Below the pieces are notes generated by a model. The model had not been told where the DNA came from and ran no database searches. It worked only from the letters and a program-made list of their open reading frames with translations. A stretch of DNA of 5,559 nt, from assembly GCA_003506095.1 (NCBI GenBank), contig DNWZ01000072.1, positions 39,565 through 45,123 on the forward strand, written 5' to 3'. Origin of the DNA: Planctomycetaceae bacterium (GTDB taxonomy: Bacteria; Planctomycetota; Planctomycetia; Pirellulales; Pirellulaceae). Both the position numbers and the translations under genes were made by a program. Shown in pieces: positions 5,000 through 5,559 of this stretch. Numbering within the stretch: position 1 is the first letter of the stretch; each line of letters begins with the position of its first letter.

Positions 5000-5559
5000 A
5001 TGTCATCCGCACCCACGACAACTTGCCAGCCCGTTTTGATCGCCGGACGTTGGCGCGACGCGGCAATGGTCGATTCGTTCAAGGCGACTGACCCGAGCCA
5101 GAACAGTGCGATCGATCGCGAGTTTCCCGTCAGTTCGTGGGCCGATGTCGACGAAGCTCTCGATGCAGCGGCTGCTGCGGCGACCGAGCTGCGAAAAACG
5201 TCGCCTGAAAAGATCGCGGCGTTCCTGGAAGCTTACGCCGATTTGATCCAAGCAAACGCAGCCGACCTGGTCGAGTCGGCTCACCAGGAAACCGGGCTGC
5301 CCAAGAGCCCGCGGTTGGCCGACGTCGAATTGCCACGCACGATCAACCAATTGCGATTGGCCGCTGCGGCTGCGCGGACCGGCAGTTGGGCGATGCCGGT
5401 GATCGATTCCAAAGCGTCGATCCGATCGTGTTACGAGTCGCTGGGGCCGGTTTGCGTGTTCGGCCCGAACAACTTTCCGTTCGCGTTCAACAGCGCCAGC
5501 GGCGGCGATTTCGCGGCGGCGATCGCGGCAGGAAATCCGGTCATCGCCAAAGCCAACAG
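5000..5559 (+). CDS. aldehyde dehydrogenase, ketoglutarate-semialdehyde type (N-terminal part)
   Basis: An ATG at 5000 with GGAGG at 4985-4989 (10-nt spacing) opens a frame that stays open to the window end, giving 186 residues of a protein normally about 500-530 long. VLIAGRWRD (12-20) is the typical ALDH N-terminal strand, and HQETGLP (95-101) matches the E.GLP/E.GKP helix. GPVCVFGPNNFPFAF (149-163) is the ALDH PWNFP motif in the GPNNFP/GPSNFP form; N158 is the residue that stabilises the thiohemiacetal oxyanion. SGGDFAAAIAAGNPVIAKAN (167-186) follows, with K184 at the NAD(P)-binding position. The GPNNFP variant and the SGGD...AAG.PVI.KA pattern are characteristic of the 2,5-dioxovalerate (alpha-ketoglutarate semialdehyde) dehydrogenase/long-chain aldehyde dehydrogenase branch, which finishes pentose, hexarate or hydroxyproline breakdown by making 2-oxoglutarate. 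The catalytic Cys and Glu lie beyond the window, so substrate is inferred. It is co-oriented with the phosphoesterase, 86 bp downstream, and probably functionally unrelated to it. Confidence 0.92.
   Translation, partial: MSSAPTTTCQPVLIAGRWRDAAMVDSFKATDPSQNSAIDREFPVSSWADVDEALDAAAAAATELRKTSPEKIAAFLEAYADLIQANAADLVESAHQETGLPKSPRLADVELPRTINQLRLAAAAARTGSWAMPVIDSKASIRSCYESLGPVCVFGPNNFPFAFNSASGGDFAAAIAAGNPVIAKAN

Noticed and set aside
5003..5350. Minus-strand open frame opposite the aldehyde dehydrogenase
   Set aside because: It is antisense to an unmistakable ALDH N-terminus, so it is a shadow frame.

Overview
The window looks like a piece of a planctomycete chromosome, most likely the Rhodopirellula/Pirellulaceae type. 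This rests on the style of the right-hand genes: codon use rich in CGATC/GATCG words, an LpxH-like phosphoesterase, and a ketoglutarate-semialdehyde-type aldehyde dehydrogenase. It is an inference without database support. Two compositional halves are visible. The left part, to about 2.9 kb, is AT-richer, with relaxed third codon positions and TTG/GTG starts. The right part, from about 3.94 kb, is clearly GC-richer, with GC-ending codons and clean Shine-Dalgarno sequences.

Left region (1-2861): the hydrophobic C-terminal tail of an upstream reading frame (1-135). Next come two co-oriented genes 36 bp apart: a class I methyltransferase-like protein (304-1161) and a family GT10 fucosyltransferase-like protein (1198-2067). 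A GT25 lipopolysaccharide-type glycosyltransferase on the minus strand (2106-2861) converges on them. Together this is a fragment of a surface-polysaccharide (O-antigen or capsule-like) locus, in which sugars are transferred and perhaps methylated. Such loci are typically variable and laterally exchanged, which fits the lower GC.

Middle region (2862-3941): about 1.1 kb with no intact gene. It holds a plausible minus-strand promoter for the GT25 gene and some short inverted repeats. At about 3345-3672 there is what I read as a heavily decayed IS200/IS605-type TnpA (Y1 HUH transposase): conserved blocks appear in the right order but are scattered over several frames and broken by small indels. 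This graveyard separates the glycan genes from the GC-rich genes.

Right region (3942-5559): an LpxH-like metallophosphoesterase with every metal-ligand motif present (3942-4913), then the first 186 codons of an aldehyde dehydrogenase (5000 onward) that runs off the window. Each has its own Shine-Dalgarno sequence. They are co-oriented but 86 bp apart with a hairpin between them, so they may be separate transcription units.

I found no tRNA, rRNA, CRISPR array, defence system or other clearly new system. The most rewarding items to check are the tnpA remnant, the methyltransferase-like protein without a glycine-rich SAM loop, and the compact GT10 enzyme.
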